Below are positions 9,271-17,670 of a stretch of 64,000 nt of DNA, piece by piece. Origin of the DNA: Terriglobales bacterium (lineage in GTDB: Bacteria > Acidobacteriota > Terriglobia > Terriglobales > Acidobacteriaceae); NCBI GenBank assembly GCA_035691485.1, contig DASSIZ010000033.1, positions 48,037-112,036 of the forward strand. The letters are read 5' to 3'. A program made the position numbers and the translations under genes. The notes under the pieces are model-generated. The model saw only the letters and a list, made by a program, of their open reading frames with translations, did not search any database and had not been told where the DNA came from. Position 1 is the stretch's first letter. Each line of letters opens with the position of its first letter.

Positions 9271-10305
9271 TCAGCCGGCGCGCCGGACGCGCACGGAATT
9301 TTTCTTCGGCGTTTTTGCCACCACAACCTTTTTCCTTTTCGCGGGGACAGGAGCCGCCTTGGCGAGATTGCCGGAAGCAAAAAGCTCTTGCAGCGCGGGA
9401 AGGGGCGGCAGCTTCTGCTTCAGCTTCAGCACCGGTTCGAACCGGTCGCCGGAGGCGGCGGCGCGTTCAATCGCCTGGCTGGAGTCGAAAACCATCAGCT
9501 CGGCATCTTCTTTCTGAAGGCAGCGCTCGACCTCTTCCCAGGTGACCGGCGTGGAGACGGTTGGGCGATCCTTGGCGCGCAGTGAATACACGCAGACCGT
9601 GGTTTTGTATTGGTCGTTCTGACTCCAGTCGACGAACACTTTATTGACGCGAAGAGTCTTCTTCATGTCAGAGACGATGCGGTCGGGATAGGCGCGTTCC
9701 AGCATCCGCGCCAGCTCATGGGCAAAGGGCTTGGTGACGTCGTAGGTGACGGGCGTGTTCAGCGGGACATAAACCTGCAGGCCCTTCGAACCCGAGGTCT
9801 TGGGAAAGGCCTGCAGCCTGAGCTTGGCGAAAATCTCGCGCACCCACAAACCGACCTGGCAACACTGCACGATGTTGGCGGGCGCACCGGGGTCGAGATC
9901 GAAGACCAGCACTGTTGGCTGCTCAATGTTGGCGGCCCGGCTGAGAGAGGTATGAAGCTCGATGTCGGCCAGGTTCGCTGCCCACACCAGAGTCGCCACG
10001 TCCTGCACCATGCAGTAATCCATCCAGCGATTGTTCCCGTGGCTCCAGATCTTCGCCGTTTGCACCCATTCCGGCCGATGCTTGGGACAGTTCTTTTCGT
10101 AAAAGAAGAATCCGCCGACGCCCTCCGGATAGCGCTTCATGGTCAACGGGCGGTCGTGCAAATGAGGCAGAAGGTAGGGCGCGATGCGGATGTAATAGTC
10201 GATGAGCTGGCCCTTGGTGAAGCCGGCCCCCGGATACAGCACCTTGTCCAGGTTGGACAGCTTCAGGTTCCGGCCTTCGATCTCGATGGTGGTTTCCTTG
10301 GCCAT
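9271..10305 (-). CDS. Stand-alone LigD-type polymerase domain (archaeo-eukaryotic primase family)
   Basis: Matches the polymerase (PolDom) module of the NHEJ protein LigD: LSNLDKVLYPGAGFTKGQLI, then RPLTMKRYPEGVGGFFFYEK and CPKHRPEW, with the catalytic-type VLVFDLDPG (two Asp metal ligands) and the later DWSQNDQYKTTVCVYSLRA motif. There is no ligase or phosphoesterase module. The C-terminus is a Lys/Arg-rich tail (PVPAKRKKVVVAKTPKKN). The start at 10305 (MAKETTIEIEG) matches the usual domain beginning; alternatives lie 10 and 28 codons upstream without better ribosome sites. Such stand-alone proteins usually work with Ku and a separate ligase, neither of which is in this window. Divergent from the gene at 10463. 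Confidence 0.85.
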   Translation of the reverse strand: MAKETTIEIEGRNLKLSNLDKVLYPGAGFTKGQLIDYYIRIAPYLLPHLHDRPLTMKRYPEGVGGFFFYEKNCPKHRPEWVQTAKIWSHGNNRWMDYCMVQDVATLVWAANLADIELHTSLSRAANIEQPTVLVFDLDPGAPANIVQCCQVGLWVREIFAKLRLQAFPKTSGSKGLQVYVPLNTPVTYDVTKPFAHELARMLERAYPDRIVSDMKKTLRVNKVFVDWSQNDQYKTTVCVYSLRAKDRPTVSTPVTWEEVERCLQKEDAELMVFDSSQAIERAAASGDRFEPVLKLKQKLPPLPALQELFASGNLAKAAPVPAKRKKVVVAKTPKKNSVRVRRAG

Positions 10306-10462
10306 ATCCACTTTCTTGGATGCGTTGGCGAGCATACCGCTGCGGTTAATCCTGCGTAATGTGCGCTGTTTCTGGGCAACCTGCCACAACTCACCTCAAC
10401 CCGCTGCCATCCAATGCTCTGTGCCAGGCACAGAGGAAAAGACGCTCCCCGTCAGCTCGTCC

Positions 10463-11227
10463 ATGCCGCCGGACTTCGCACCCGAGCAGGTGAAGCTGTT
10501 CCGTGGCGTCCTGCAGCACTTGAACGATACGGGTGTTCCCTACGTGGTATCCGGTGCCGCCGCGCTCCAATTGCACACCGGGATCTGCCGCGACACCAAG
10601 GACCTGGACCTTTTTCTATGCGCCGAGCACGTGGATGCCGCCCTCCGCTCCTTGAAAGAAGAGGGCTTTGAAACCCAGGTTACCGACCCGGTCTGGCTGG
10701 CGAAAGCCCACCGCGGCGAATACTACGTGGACCTGATTACCGGCATGAGTAACGCGGTGATCGTCGTGGACCAGTCGTGGATTGAGCGCGGCGTGCCGTC
10801 GGAGAGTTTCGGTGTCCCCGTCAAAGTGCTGGCGCGCGAGGAACTGATTGCTTCCAAGATTTTCGTGACACGCCGCGAGCGCTTCGATGGAGCTGATATC
10901 GCGCATGTCGTTTTCAGCGCAAAAGGCAGCCTTGACTGGCATCGGCTGCTCGGCCTTGTCGGCCAACATTGGGAGATGCTGTTCTGGGACCTGATCCTCT
11001 TTCATTATGTTTATCCGGCGCACTCCGATTTTGTGCCGCGATGGGTGTGGGACGATTTGCTGGGCCGCCTGGGCAAAGCGCTGGACCAGCCCGGCGAGCG
11101 TCCGCTGTTCCGCGGCAGCCTGATTGATCCGAAGATGTTCGCCATCGACGTCAACGAATGGGGCATGGAAGACCTGCTGGAGGTCTACCGCGCCAAACGC
11201 ATGCCCAAGCTGGAGCCGGCGGCGTAG
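10463..11227 (+). CDS. Predicted nucleotidyltransferase-like protein
   Basis: A 254-residue protein. Near the N-terminus, PYVVSGAAALQLHTGICRDT followed by KDLDLFL resembles the nucleotidyltransferase (MNT/AbiEii-like) fold core with a DxD metal motif. REELIASKIFVTRRERFDGADIAH is the pattern seen in such proteins, with a role like the AbiEii KLxALxxR segment. The ATG at 10463 is preferred because the long open frame before it has no domain content. It is followed after 32 bases by a metallophosphoesterase gene on the same strand, so the two probably form an operon. Substrate unknown; it could modify a nucleotide, RNA or protein. Not obviously a toxin-antitoxin system. Confidence 0.7.
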   Translation: MPPDFAPEQVKLFRGVLQHLNDTGVPYVVSGAAALQLHTGICRDTKDLDLFLCAEHVDAALRSLKEEGFETQVTDPVWLAKAHRGEYYVDLITGMSNAVIVVDQSWIERGVPSESFGVPVKVLAREELIASKIFVTRRERFDGADIAHVVFSAKGSLDWHRLLGLVGQHWEMLFWDLILFHYVYPAHSDFVPRWVWDDLLGRLGKALDQPGERPLFRGSLIDPKMFAIDVNEWGMEDLLEVYRAKRMPKLEPAA

Positions 11228-11259
11228 AACCGATCCACAAAAAGCGCCGCAAGAGGAAG

Positions 11260-11967
11260 ATGAGAGTCGCTGCCACCGCTGATCTACATTTCAACCCGCC
11301 GGTTTGGGAGCACATCCGCCCCCATATCGAACGCGTGCGCGATGAAGCCGACGTCCTGATCGTGGCCGGAGACCTGACCAATTACGGCAAGACGAGCGAG
11401 ATGGAGCCGCTGCTGAACCTGCTGGTCCGCCTGCGCATTCCCATCATTGCCGTGCTCGGCAACCATGATTACGAGAGCTGCCAGGAACAGGAGCTGATGA
11501 AGATGATGGCCACCGAGGGCATCAAGATCCTGGACGGCACCGGCTACGAACGCGACGGCGTGGGCTTTGCCGGCACCAAGGGCTTCATCGGAGGGTTTGG
11601 GCGGGGCGTGCTCACCGCATTCGGAGAGCGCGAGGTCAAAGCCATTGTCCAGGCAGCAATTGACGAGAGCCTGAAACTGGAGCGCGCACTTTCTCAGCTG
11701 AGGACGAACAAGCGAGTCGTCATCCTGCACTATGCGCCGATCGTGGCGACGGTAAAAGGCGAGGCGCCGGAAATCTTTCCTTATCTCGGCACTTCGCGCA
11801 TGGCGGAGGTCGTAGACCGCCACGGCGCCGACCTGATCGTGCACGGTCACGCACATCACGGCACGGCCGAAGGCAAGACCGTAGGCGGCGTCCCGGTATA
11901 CAACGTCGCGCTCGGGTTGCTGCAGGCGGAGGACCCGCCCCGCGCCTACCGAGTCTTCGACCTCTGA
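11260..11967 (+). CDS. Calcineurin-like metallophosphoesterase
   Basis: A 235-residue cytosolic phosphoesterase with the dimetal core in order: ATADLHFN (DxH), VAGDLTNYG (GDxx), GNHDYE (GNHD/E), ILHYAP (His) and VHGHAHHG (GHxH). The ATG at 11260 has AGAGGA just upstream and starts directly at the beta-strand before the DxH motif. It sits 32 bases after the nucleotidyltransferase-like gene, so co-transcription is likely, with one enzyme adding and the other removing a phosphoryl or nucleotidyl group as a possible relation (inference). Substrate cannot be told from sequence. Confidence 0.87.
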   Translation: MRVAATADLHFNPPVWEHIRPHIERVRDEADVLIVAGDLTNYGKTSEMEPLLNLLVRLRIPIIAVLGNHDYESCQEQELMKMMATEGIKILDGTGYERDGVGFAGTKGFIGGFGRGVLTAFGEREVKAIVQAAIDESLKLERALSQLRTNKRVVILHYAPIVATVKGEAPEIFPYLGTSRMAEVVDRHGADLIVHGHAHHGTAEGKTVGGVPVYNVALGLLQAEDPPRAYRVFDL

Positions 11968-12041
11968 CAATTTCATTTCCTGCCGGTTTGACAGCCATTT
12001 CAGCCGCGGCGTAAGTTTTGTGATTGCTGTACGGAGGTCGC

Positions 12042-13595
12042 ATGCGAAGGCTGTTCTCGTGTCTGTTCGCCTTCCTTTTCTCGTTTTCCGCTTCCCTCGT
12101 CTTCATCTCGGTTCCGCTTCACGGTCAGGATGTTGCGTCGTTTGAAAAGCGCGTGACCGTCCGCAAGCTTGCCAACGGACTGACGCTGCTGGTGATGGAA
12201 CGTCCCGAGGCACCGGTTTTCTCCGGCTACACCATGGTAGACGCAGGGTCGGTGCAGGACCCGAAGGATGAAACCGGCCTGGCGCACATGTTCGAGCACA
12301 TGGCGTTCAAGGGGACAACCACGATCGGCACCACCAATTGGCCGGCAGAAAAAGTTGCGCTGCAGAAAGTCGAAGAGGCTTACGCCGCTTACATCCACGA
12401 GGCGGAAAGGCGTGTCGGCCGCGACGACAAGAAGGTCGCCGAACTGGAAAAAGCTTGGCAGGATGCCATCCATCAAGCGGACAAGTACGTGGTACGCAAT
12501 GCCTATCCCCAGATCATCGAGGAGAACGGCGGCGTGGGCATGAACGCCCAGACCAGCGACGACCAGACGGTCTACTACTATTCATTCCCGTCGAACCGGC
12601 TGCAGTTGTGGGCATACCTGGAATCAGAGCGGTTCATAGAACCGGTCATGCGCGAGTTCTACAAGGAGCGCGACGTCGTCTTTGAGGAGCGGCGCATGAG
12701 CACCGAGAGCAACCCGGTCGGCCGCCTGATCGAGCAGTTCATCGCCTCCGCATTCATCGCACATCCTTACCACCGGCCGACGATCGGGTGGGCTTCCGAC
12801 CTGCGGCGGTTCTCCGCGACCGACGCCGAACACTTTTTCCATGTCTATTACGTTCCCGCAAACATGGTGGTCGCCGCAGTCGGCGACATCAAGGCAGCAC
12901 AAGCGCTGCCGATCATGGAAAAGTATTTTGGCCGCCTGCCGAAGGCGCCGCTTCCGACTGAAGACCCGACGACGGAGCCACCCCAGCAGGCCGAGCGCCG
13001 CGTCGTCCTCAGCGAAACCGCGCAGCCGCTGTACATCGAAGGCTATCACCGGCCCGACTACCGGGACCCTGACGATGCGGTTTACGATGCAATCTCCGAC
13101 ATCATGTCGAATGGACGCACCTCGCGGCTTTATCGCGCGCTGGTTCGCGACAAGAAAATAGCCGCCGAATCAGCCGGCTTCAGCGGCTGGCCGGGAAGCA
13201 AGTATCCGCACTTGTTTGCCTTCTACGCGGTGCCCACTCCGGGGCACACGAACGACGAGGTTCGCGACGCGATCCGAGCGGAAATCGAGCGGCTGAAAAC
13301 CGCCGATGTAAGCGACGAGGAGCTGGCGATGTTCAAGACGCGCGCCAAGGCGGATCTGATCCGCGGCCTGGGCAACAACTCTGGGCTGGCGGCGCAACTG
13401 GCGACGTTCCAGGCGCGCTTCGGTGATTGGCGCGAGCTTTTCCGGCAGCTGGAGCGTTACGACAAAGTATCCAAGTCGGACATTCGCCGCGTCGCCAACA
13501 AGACGTTCGTGCCGGCGAATCGCACTGTGGGCATCATCGAGAGCACCAGGATGGCAGGCGCCGCTCCGGCGCAAAAACCGGAGGAGAAGCCATGA
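12042..13595 (+). CDS. M16 family zinc peptidase, catalytically complete
   Basis: Exported insulinase-like peptidase of 517 residues. An N-terminal signal peptide (about residues 1-28, ending PLHGQ) is followed by an M16 domain whose inverted zinc motif HMFEH (HxxEH, His82-Glu85-His86) is intact. The linker after it is long and charged, as in the PqqL/YhjJ-like subgroup. A second M16 domain (residues about 240-420) contains the noncatalytic half (YHRPDYRDPDDAVYDAISDI, NGRTSRLYRALVRDKK). The ATG at 12042 has ACGGAGG six bases upstream. Its stop overlaps the next M16 gene by four bases, so the two products are probably made together and form an active/inactive heterodimer in the periplasm. Confidence 0.92.
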   Translation: MRRLFSCLFAFLFSFSASLVFISVPLHGQDVASFEKRVTVRKLANGLTLLVMERPEAPVFSGYTMVDAGSVQDPKDETGLAHMFEHMAFKGTTTIGTTNWPAEKVALQKVEEAYAAYIHEAERRVGRDDKKVAELEKAWQDAIHQADKYVVRNAYPQIIEENGGVGMNAQTSDDQTVYYYSFPSNRLQLWAYLESERFIEPVMREFYKERDVVFEERRMSTESNPVGRLIEQFIASAFIAHPYHRPTIGWASDLRRFSATDAEHFFHVYYVPANMVVAAVGDIKAAQALPIMEKYFGRLPKAPLPTEDPTTEPPQQAERRVVLSETAQPLYIEGYHRPDYRDPDDAVYDAISDIMSNGRTSRLYRALVRDKKIAAESAGFSGWPGSKYPHLFAFYAVPTPGHTNDEVRDAIRAEIERLKTADVSDEELAMFKTRAKADLIRGLGNNSGLAAQLATFQARFGDWRELFRQLERYDKVSKSDIRRVANKTFVPANRTVGIIESTRMAGAAPAQKPEEKP

Positions 13596-15889
13596 AACCA
13601 GGTCTCGAATTTCACGTTTCACGTTTCACGCTCCTCCGGTTTAGCGCCCAGCATAAGCATCTCTTCCGTGCAACTGCTCTGGCTTTGGTGTTGTGGGTTG
13701 CACCCGCCGCTTGGACACAAATGGCAACGCAGAAGCCCTCGCCCAAGCCGACGACGCATGCGCCCACGGGCGCGAAGACCAACAAGCCCGGCACCGGCGG
13801 ACCGTCCGCCACCTGGAAGCAGATTCCCATCCCGCCGTTACCGCCATTCCATCCCCAGGAGCCGCGGCGCATCCAGCTGGCGAACGGAATGATCATTTTT
13901 CTGCAGGTAGACCATGAGCTTCCGGTGGTCGGCGGCACGATGCGGATTCGCGGCGGATCGATCCAGGAACCCGCCGAGAAGGTCGGGCTGGTGGAAGCCT
14001 ACGGCGCGGTGTGGCGTACCGGCGGCACCACCAAACGCACCGGCGATGAGCTCGATGATTTCCTGGAAACCCGTGCCGCCAAGGTAGAAACCGGGGGTGG
14101 CGCCGATTCCACGACCATTAGTTTTGATTGCCTTAAGGACAAGCTCGACGAAGTGTTCCCGGTTTTCCTTGAAGTGTTACGCGAGCCTGCGTTTCGCCCC
14201 GACAAACTCGAATTGGCGAAGACACAGATGAATACCGACATCGCGCGCCGCAACGATGATGTCGGGGAAATTGCGGGGCGGGAATCCGTCCGCCTCGCCT
14301 ACGGCCGTGACAATCCCTACGCGCGGATCCCGGAGTATTCGACCGTTGCCGCGATCACCCGCGAAGATCTCGTAAAGTGGCACGCCACCTTCGTTCATCC
14401 GAACAATATTATTCTGGGTATTTTCGGCGACTTTGACCCTGCCGCCATGGAACGCCGGCTGCACCAAGCTTTTGATTCCTGGCCCCAGGCGCCGGTGCCG
14501 CCCAAAGGGGAAATTCAATTTCACGATCCCAAGCCTGGGCTCTATTACATCGAGAAGACGGATGTAACGCAGAGCGAGATTCGCATGGTCACGCTCGGGA
14601 TCCAGCGCAACAATCCCGATTACTTTTCGCTGGATGTGATGAACGAAGTGCTGGGCGGCGGTTTCGCTTCACGGTTGTTCAAGACGATCCGCACGGAGAA
14701 GGGATTGGCTTACTCGGTGGGGGGAGGCATTGGCTCCGCGTTCAGCCATCCCGGCATAGCGCGCATTGCCATGGGAACCAAGAGTCCGACCACGGTAGAT
14801 GCCATCCAGGCCCTCTACGCGGAACTGAAAGGCATCCGCACCGACCAGCCCATCACCGCCGAGGAGGTTCGCGAGGCGAAGGACTCAATCCTCAACCGCT
14901 TCATCTTCCATTTTGATTCCAAGGACAAGGTCCTGGGCGAACGAATGCTGTACGAGTTCCACGGTTATCCCGCCGACTTTCTGCAGCGCTATCATGCCGG
15001 CATCGAGCAGACCACGCCTGCAGAGGCCAACCGCGTCGCACAGAAGTACATTCACCCGCAACAATTCGCGGTGCTGGTGGTCGGCAACCAGGCTGAATTC
15101 GCCAAGCCGCTGTCGTCGCTGGGGCCGGTAACGACGATTGACATCTCCATCCCGGCGCCCGGCGCGCCGGCCAACGCCGGACCGAGCACGCCGTCGAAGT
15201 CCGACCCGAAAGCCCGCGACCTGGTGCAGAAGTTTGTCACCTCGATCGGTGGCGCCACCAAGCTCGATGGAGTGAAGGCGGTCCACCAGAAGCTTGTCAG
15301 CACGCAACAGTCGCCGCAGGGCGCCATCACCTTCAACAACGACCTGACCATTGAATTCCCCGACAAACTGCGCGCCGCGGTCACCGCCGAACAGATGCCG
15401 GGTGAGATGGTGATCGTGGTGTCTCCCTCGTCGTCGTTCATGACGATGCCGGGAGCGGGCACGCATGACATGCCGTCGTCGTTGAAGCAAGATCGTTTGA
15501 ACAACCTGAAGCGCGAATGGCTTGCCATCGCGCAGCACGCCGGCGATCCCGCATACGTATTCACCCTCGGCGGAACCGTAAATATCGGCAATACCGAGGC
15601 ACAGGAGGTCAACGTTTGGGGAAACGGTATTGCCGTTAAGTGGGCGCTGGAGCCGCAGAGCGCGCGCTTGTTGCAGGTTTCCTACCGGGATGCCGGGCAG
15701 CGGGGACCCGTCGAGCGCGTGATCAGCTACTCGGATTGGCGCGCGGTGGATGGCATCAAGGTGCCATTCCAACGCACCATCACCGAGAATGGTCAGCCCA
15801 GCGCGAAGGAACAGATTGAGACCTACCAGGTTAACCCTGGCGTGAATGCGAAATTGTTTGAGAAGCCGCCCGAACCGCCGCCGAAGTAA
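13592..15889 (+). CDS. M16 family peptidase-like protein lacking the zinc motif, with C-terminal LolA-like domain
   Basis: A 765-residue exported partner of the upstream M16 peptidase. The region where HxxEH should be reads VGLVEAYGAVWRTGG, so it cannot bind zinc and is a noncatalytic subunit. Two M16 halves (residues about 90-300 and 300-530) include the RLFKTIRTEKGLAYSVGG segment with the Arg/Tyr that position substrate in the catalytic partner. Residues about 545-755 form a different domain (VQKFVTSIGGATKLDGVKAV, then an antiparallel-strand pattern) resembling LolA/LppX-like lipoprotein-binding folds. The start at 13592 (GGAGGAGA upstream) overlaps the previous stop. The first 20 residues are encoded by a TTTCACG repeat that looks like an intergenic repeat captured by the gene; the real signal peptide begins around residue 22. 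Confidence 0.88.
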   Translation: MKPGLEFHVSRFTLLRFSAQHKHLFRATALALVLWVAPAAWTQMATQKPSPKPTTHAPTGAKTNKPGTGGPSATWKQIPIPPLPPFHPQEPRRIQLANGMIIFLQVDHELPVVGGTMRIRGGSIQEPAEKVGLVEAYGAVWRTGGTTKRTGDELDDFLETRAAKVETGGGADSTTISFDCLKDKLDEVFPVFLEVLREPAFRPDKLELAKTQMNTDIARRNDDVGEIAGRESVRLAYGRDNPYARIPEYSTVAAITREDLVKWHATFVHPNNIILGIFGDFDPAAMERRLHQAFDSWPQAPVPPKGEIQFHDPKPGLYYIEKTDVTQSEIRMVTLGIQRNNPDYFSLDVMNEVLGGGFASRLFKTIRTEKGLAYSVGGGIGSAFSHPGIARIAMGTKSPTTVDAIQALYAELKGIRTDQPITAEEVREAKDSILNRFIFHFDSKDKVLGERMLYEFHGYPADFLQRYHAGIEQTTPAEANRVAQKYIHPQQFAVLVVGNQAEFAKPLSSLGPVTTIDISIPAPGAPANAGPSTPSKSDPKARDLVQKFVTSIGGATKLDGVKAVHQKLVSTQQSPQGAITFNNDLTIEFPDKLRAAVTAEQMPGEMVIVVSPSSSFMTMPGAGTHDMPSSLKQDRLNNLKREWLAIAQHAGDPAYVFTLGGTVNIGNTEAQEVNVWGNGIAVKWALEPQSARLLQVSYRDAGQRGPVERVISYSDWRAVDGIKVPFQRTITENGQPSAKEQIETYQVNPGVNAKLFEKPPEPPPK
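13611..13632 (+). repeat. Tandem TTTCACG heptamers inside the 5' coding region
   Basis: Three near-perfect copies of TTTCACG lie in a row just after the start of the second M16 gene. The reverse complement (CGTGAAACGTGAAA) recurs in the intergenic repeat at 28550-28655, so this looks like one member of a dispersed repeat family. It encodes FHVSRFTLLRF, unrelated to any signal peptide requirement. Confidence 0.6.
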
Positions 15890-15979
15890 CAAAATGTGCA
15901 TCTATTACCGTGGCAGAGGTCGGCGCTGGCTCTGCGGCCGTCGCCTTTGCATAATTAACCGCTTCGGGACGGCGCCAGT

Positions 15980-16381
15980 ATGATCGCGATTCGAGCAAAA
16001 CCACACCGACGTGACGGCAAAGATAGGGGAATCATCCTTCTGCTGGATGACAGCACCTCCAAGCGAAGGGCCCGCGCCAAGCTCCTGGTGCGACGCGGCC
16101 TGAGCGTCGAAGTTGCCGGTACTGTAGAGCAGGCACGGGAACTGTGGAGACCCGGACGTTACCTCATCGTCCTGGTTGCGGTTCACAAAGACATCCGCCG
16201 CGCGGCTGAGTTCTGCGACGAAATCCAGGAAAAGCATCCTGACCAGATTGTTGGCGTGCTGGTGTCTGTCAATCGGCCATTGCCGCGTACCTACTGCCGC
16301 GGCCTTTTGTGGCCCGAGGAGAAACTGGAGTACTTCCTGGCGCGTGTCGAGACCCTGGCCGACTTTGCCCGCGCCGCCTAG
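15980..16381 (+). CDS. Degenerate receiver-domain-like protein
   Basis: A 133-residue single-domain protein. GIILLLDDSTSKRRARAKLLV followed by SVEVAGTVEQARELW looks like the start of a CheY-type receiver, with the acidic pair (DD) retained. The strand where the phosphoacceptor Asp should stand reads RYLIVLVAVHKD and has no acidic residue, so phosphorylation of the classical kind is unlikely. A CATAAT hexamer at 15950-15955 could be its -10. It stands alone between the M16 genes and the convergent hom gene. It may act as a phosphorylation-independent interaction module. Assignment is by pattern only. Confidence 0.6.
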   Translation: MIAIRAKPHRRDGKDRGIILLLDDSTSKRRARAKLLVRRGLSVEVAGTVEQARELWRPGRYLIVLVAVHKDIRRAAEFCDEIQEKHPDQIVGVLVSVNRPLPRTYCRGLLWPEEKLEYFLARVETLADFARAA

Positions 16382-17670
16382 CCTGCGAAGATTCGCATCA
16401 GCAACACCGGTTCCGTCAGAAACTCGAATTCATTGATTTGCGCGATGGCGTTGCGGATGGTGCATTCCGTGACCGCCTCCACGGTGATGACGAAGGAGAG
16501 GCGTTCCTTGGGCAGGTGCGGCTCCTGCAGCACGGAATCGATGTTGATGCCGAGTTCGGCGAGCACCGACGCCACCTTGGCGATAATTCCGGGATGGTCG
16601 CGCACGGTCAGCCGAAGATACCACTCGGAAGTGGTGCCGCAAGCGGCAAGCGGCAACGCTGAAATCGGGCCGAAACCGGGCATCGGTCCTCTTCCCGAAG
16701 TCTTGCCTTCCATGGCCTGCGCGATGCCAATTAAGTCGGCGACCACCGCCGTACTGGTGGCGTCGCCGCCGGCGCCCCGGCCATAAAACATCTGAGTCCC
16801 GCTGCGTTCGCCTTCAACAAAGACGGCATTGAAAACGCCTTCCACTTTGCCGAGCATGGAGTTGTGCGGCACCAGCCATGGGCGAACCGTCACTGCCATT
16901 CCTTCGTCCTGGCGCTCGGCGGCTCCCACCAGGCGAATGCGCCCGCCCAGGCGCCGCGCATATTGCAGGTCCACCTGGGAAATGTGGCGGACGCCGGTGG
17001 TCGGAATATCCTCCGGATGAAGGCGCAAATTGAAGGCCATGCGCGCCAGGATGCACAGCTTTTCCCGGGCGTCGATACCGTCGATATCGAGACCGGGGTC
17101 GGCTTCGGCGTAACCTGACCGCTGCGCCTCCGCCAAGGCGGCGCCAAATTCCAGGGCGTCGCTCTCCATGCGGCTGAGGATGTAATTCACCGTCCCATTC
17201 AGCACCCCGTAAATTCTGGAGATGCGATCGCTGGTGGCGGTCCGGCGCAGGGCACGGATGATGGGAATCCCGCCGGCGGTGGTAGCTTCGATTCCGACCG
17301 GAAGACCGCGCTCGTGAGCGAGCGAAAGAATTTCGTCGCCGTGGCCGGCAATCAAGCTCTTGTTCGCAGTCACCACCGGCTTGCCGGCCAGCAACGCGCT
17401 CTTGACGACCTCCTGCGCGGTGCCATTGCCGCCCATGGTTTCCACCACGATGTCCACATCGGCGGCATCCACGACTTCCTGCCAGGCGGCGCAGTTGCGC
17501 GCGCCTGCGGGAATAGCATCGGCCGCGAGCGCGGAGCGCCGGCACACCGCCTTAACGGCCAGACGCACGCCGCTACGCTCTTCAATACTGGCGGCGTTGG
17601 CAGCCAGCAGTTGCGCAGTCGCTTGCCCGATGGTTCCAAATCCGACAATCCCCACATTCACAGTTTTCAT
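16378..17670 (-). CDS. hom: Homoserine dehydrogenase
   Basis: Converts aspartate semialdehyde to homoserine with NAD(P)H in the Thr/Met branch. 430 residues: N-terminal Rossmann motif VGIVGFGTIGQAT (about 6-18), catalytic domain with TANKSLIAGHG and GIEATTAGGIPIIRALR, plus GTVNYILSRM and SGYAEADPGLDIDGIDAREK containing the conserved substrate-binding acidic residues. A C-terminal ACT domain (WYLRLTVRDHPGIIAKVASV onward) suggests allosteric Thr inhibition. The ATG at 17670 (GGGGAGAGGG upstream) overlaps the thrB stop by four bases; a longer open frame beyond it is antisense-like. Last gene of the lysC-thrC-thrB-hom operon. Confidence 0.94.
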   Translation of the reverse strand: MKTVNVGIVGFGTIGQATAQLLAANAASIEERSGVRLAVKAVCRRSALAADAIPAGARNCAAWQEVVDAADVDIVVETMGGNGTAQEVVKSALLAGKPVVTANKSLIAGHGDEILSLAHERGLPVGIEATTAGGIPIIRALRRTATSDRISRIYGVLNGTVNYILSRMESDALEFGAALAEAQRSGYAEADPGLDIDGIDAREKLCILARMAFNLRLHPEDIPTTGVRHISQVDLQYARRLGGRIRLVGAAERQDEGMAVTVRPWLVPHNSMLGKVEGVFNAVFVEGERSGTQMFYGRGAGGDATSTAVVADLIGIAQAMEGKTSGRGPMPGFGPISALPLAACGTTSEWYLRLTVRDHPGIIAKVASVLAELGINIDSVLQEPHLPKERLSFVITVEAVTECTIRNAIAQINEFEFLTEPVLLMRIFAG

